NCBI GenBank assembly: GCA_902525995.1
Contig: CABZJG010000132.1
Span: 1 to 5,303 of the forward strand
Length of the DNA: 5,303 nt
Origin: Paracoccaceae bacterium
GTDB lineage: Bacteria; Pseudomonadota; Alphaproteobacteria; Rhodobacterales; Rhodobacteraceae
Direction of reading: 5' to 3'
Shown here piece after piece: positions 4,601 to 5,303 of this stretch. The notes under the pieces are model-generated. The model saw only the letters and a list, made by a program, of their open reading frames with translations. It was not told the DNA's origin and did not search any database. The position numbers and the translations under genes are program-made. The number at the start of each line of letters is the position of its first letter. The stretch's first letter is position 1.

Positions 4601-5104
4601 ATGCGCCCTTTTGCTATAGCGGCTTTCATGGCCATTGCATTGCCCGTCACGGCCCAGCAAGCCCCAGATCAACCTCCTGCTCAGGGCGGAAGCTTTTTTT
4701 CAAACCTATTTTCTAGACCCGCCCCCGAGATACAGCCCGAATACTTCCAAGAACTGGGTGCCGCGGATGAAAGCATAAGCGCATTTGGCACAGAGCCGAG
4801 CCTTCAAGAGATTATCCTCACAGAAATTCATGACTATCCAAAGCCTTTGGACGAGCTTGATCTAAAGCAAAGAAAAATCTGTCTTGAAGAGCTAGAACAC
4901 ATTTTTGATCAAGCCTTAGAAGACGGGCACTATCCAATCCCGAGAGAAGCCTATTGGTTGGATGTATATCCAAGAACAGGCATGCGGATTTATTTTTGTG
5001 ATGGCTCGATTTTGAAGCAATATGAAGACGACAATCGAGAAATCCCCACTCGTTGGTATTCCGTTCGAAACAGTCTGACAGAGTTTTTAAACCCGCTACA
5101 TTAG
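4601..5104 (+). CDS. Exported (periplasmic) protein of unknown function (167 aa)
   Basis: AGGAG 5 bases before the ATG fixes the start. Residues 1-18 are a Sec signal peptide (MRPFAIAAFMAIALPVTA) with an A-x-A-like V-T-A cleavage site before QQ. A proline/glutamine-rich linker follows to about residue 48, then an acidic mixed alpha/beta domain. Only two cysteines remain after processing, C94 (KICLEEL) and C133 (YFCDGS), which could form a disulfide in the periplasm. The helix around LDLKQRKICLEELEHIFDQA and the later strands RTGMRIYFCDGS and TRWYSVRN suggest a small globular domain. It has no lipobox and no later membrane segment. I know no family for it. It may share a transcript with the small ORF before it, and it is followed by its own terminator. 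The gene is real with high likelihood; the function is open. Confidence 0.5.
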   Translation: MRPFAIAAFMAIALPVTAQQAPDQPPAQGGSFFSNLFSRPAPEIQPEYFQELGAADESISAFGTEPSLQEIILTEIHDYPKPLDELDLKQRKICLEELEHIFDQALEDGHYPIPREAYWLDVYPRTGMRIYFCDGSILKQYEDDNREIPTRWYSVRNSLTEFLNPLH

Positions 5105-5110
5105 AAATTC

Positions 5111-5181
5111 GCAGCGCCCTGCATTCTTTGAGGTTTGACGTTGGCCGTGGCAAACCCGCCCGCTGCTTTTATTATTTTTTT
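5111..5181 (+). terminator. Branched intrinsic terminator of the exported-protein gene
   Basis: GCAGCG (5111-5116) pairs with CGCTGC (5161-5166), and a T-rich tract begins at the next base (TTTTATTATTTTTTT, 5167-5181). Inside, GGTTTG (5132-5137) pairs with CAAACC (5151-5156), extended by ACG/CGT across a GG bulge. The outer stem touching the T-tract makes termination likely, starting 6 bases past the TAG. Confidence 0.5.
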
Positions 5182-5224
5182 ATATTTTTCATATAGTTAA
5201 AGATTTATCTATTTCTTAAAACCC

Positions 5225-5298
5225 CTATCTGCACTATCTGCGGTAAGCGCTAAATAATCTTGCTAAGCGCAAATAAAGTGGCTTAGGGTTAATCCTAA
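5225..5298. repeat. Short direct repeats and a near-palindrome in AT-rich intergenic DNA
   Basis: CTATCTGC occurs at 5225-5232 and 5234-5241. TAAGCGC occurs at 5244-5250 and 5264-5270, exactly 20 bp apart, each followed by an A-rich AAATAA. TTAGGGTTAATCCTAA (5283-5298) is a 16-bp palindrome with one mismatched pair. This is probably the control region of a gene beyond the window. No known regulator or DnaA-box consensus fits. Confidence 0.5.
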
Positions 5299-5303
5299 TT
5301 ATG

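Noticed and set aside
4516..4716. Plus-strand frame of 66 codons overlapping the exported-protein gene
   Set aside because: It runs in another frame through a clear signal-peptide coding region and has no Shine-Dalgarno.
4818..5153. Minus-strand frame of 111 codons
   Set aside because: It lies antisense to the exported-protein gene and over its terminator, with no start signal and no protein-like pattern.
5301..5303. ATG at the window edge as a gene start
   Set aside because: Only the three bases are visible, with no Shine-Dalgarno at usable distance.

Overview
The window looks like the chromosome of an alphaproteobacterium, most likely a marine Rhodobacterales (Roseobacter-type) species of moderate GC content. 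This rests on the recognisable protein families: an FtsX/YbbP-type permease half, an alphaproteobacterial HemP, and a methyltransferase whose N-terminus reads like the Rhodobacteraceae family. The AT-rich intergenic DNA and frequent TTA/AAA codons suggest a lineage with lower GC than most of the family. I see no phage, insertion sequence, CRISPR, tRNA or rRNA. Taxonomy is inferred from remembered families, not from a search.

Left part (1-2044). The 3' half of an ABC-transporter permease gene (+) enters from outside the window. It converges on a compact three-gene minus-strand operon, read from right to left: a 53-aa unknown protein, hemP (61 aa, haemin uptake) and a 160-aa unknown protein with a C-x-C motif. 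Both junctions are 4-base ATGA stop/start overlaps, so the three are probably translationally coupled and share a job in haem/iron handling.

Middle (2045-2578). A 349-bp divergent intergenic region carries palindromes suited to regulating the hemP operon, a 12-bp isolated hairpin and a folded leader (two nested 8-bp stems plus a hairpin touching the Shine-Dalgarno). The leader precedes a 40-aa lipoprotein gene that ends in a textbook intrinsic terminator.

Minus-strand pair (2663-4189). A 273-aa MscS-type mechanosensitive channel has its own promoter with a perfect inverted repeat over the -35 area. It is separated by a symmetrical terminator from a class I SAM-dependent methyltransferase. 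The methyltransferase reading frame is cut by a TAG where the family normally has a tryptophan. The expected C-terminal strand continues in frame for 17 codons and ends inside the terminator, so this is a fresh nonsense mutation, a readthrough site or a sequence error.

Right part (4190-5303). An intergenic stretch with a weak plus-strand promoter leads to a possible 39-aa small ORF, whose stop lies 2 nt before a 167-aa exported protein of unknown function. That gene ends in a branched hairpin with a T-tract. The last ~120 bp are AT-rich and hold short direct repeats and a 16-bp near-palindrome, probably the upstream region of the next gene.

The most interesting items are the amber-interrupted methyltransferase, the structured leader of the tiny lipoprotein, and the coupled hemP operon with two uncharacterised partners. 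None of these amounts to proof of a new system.
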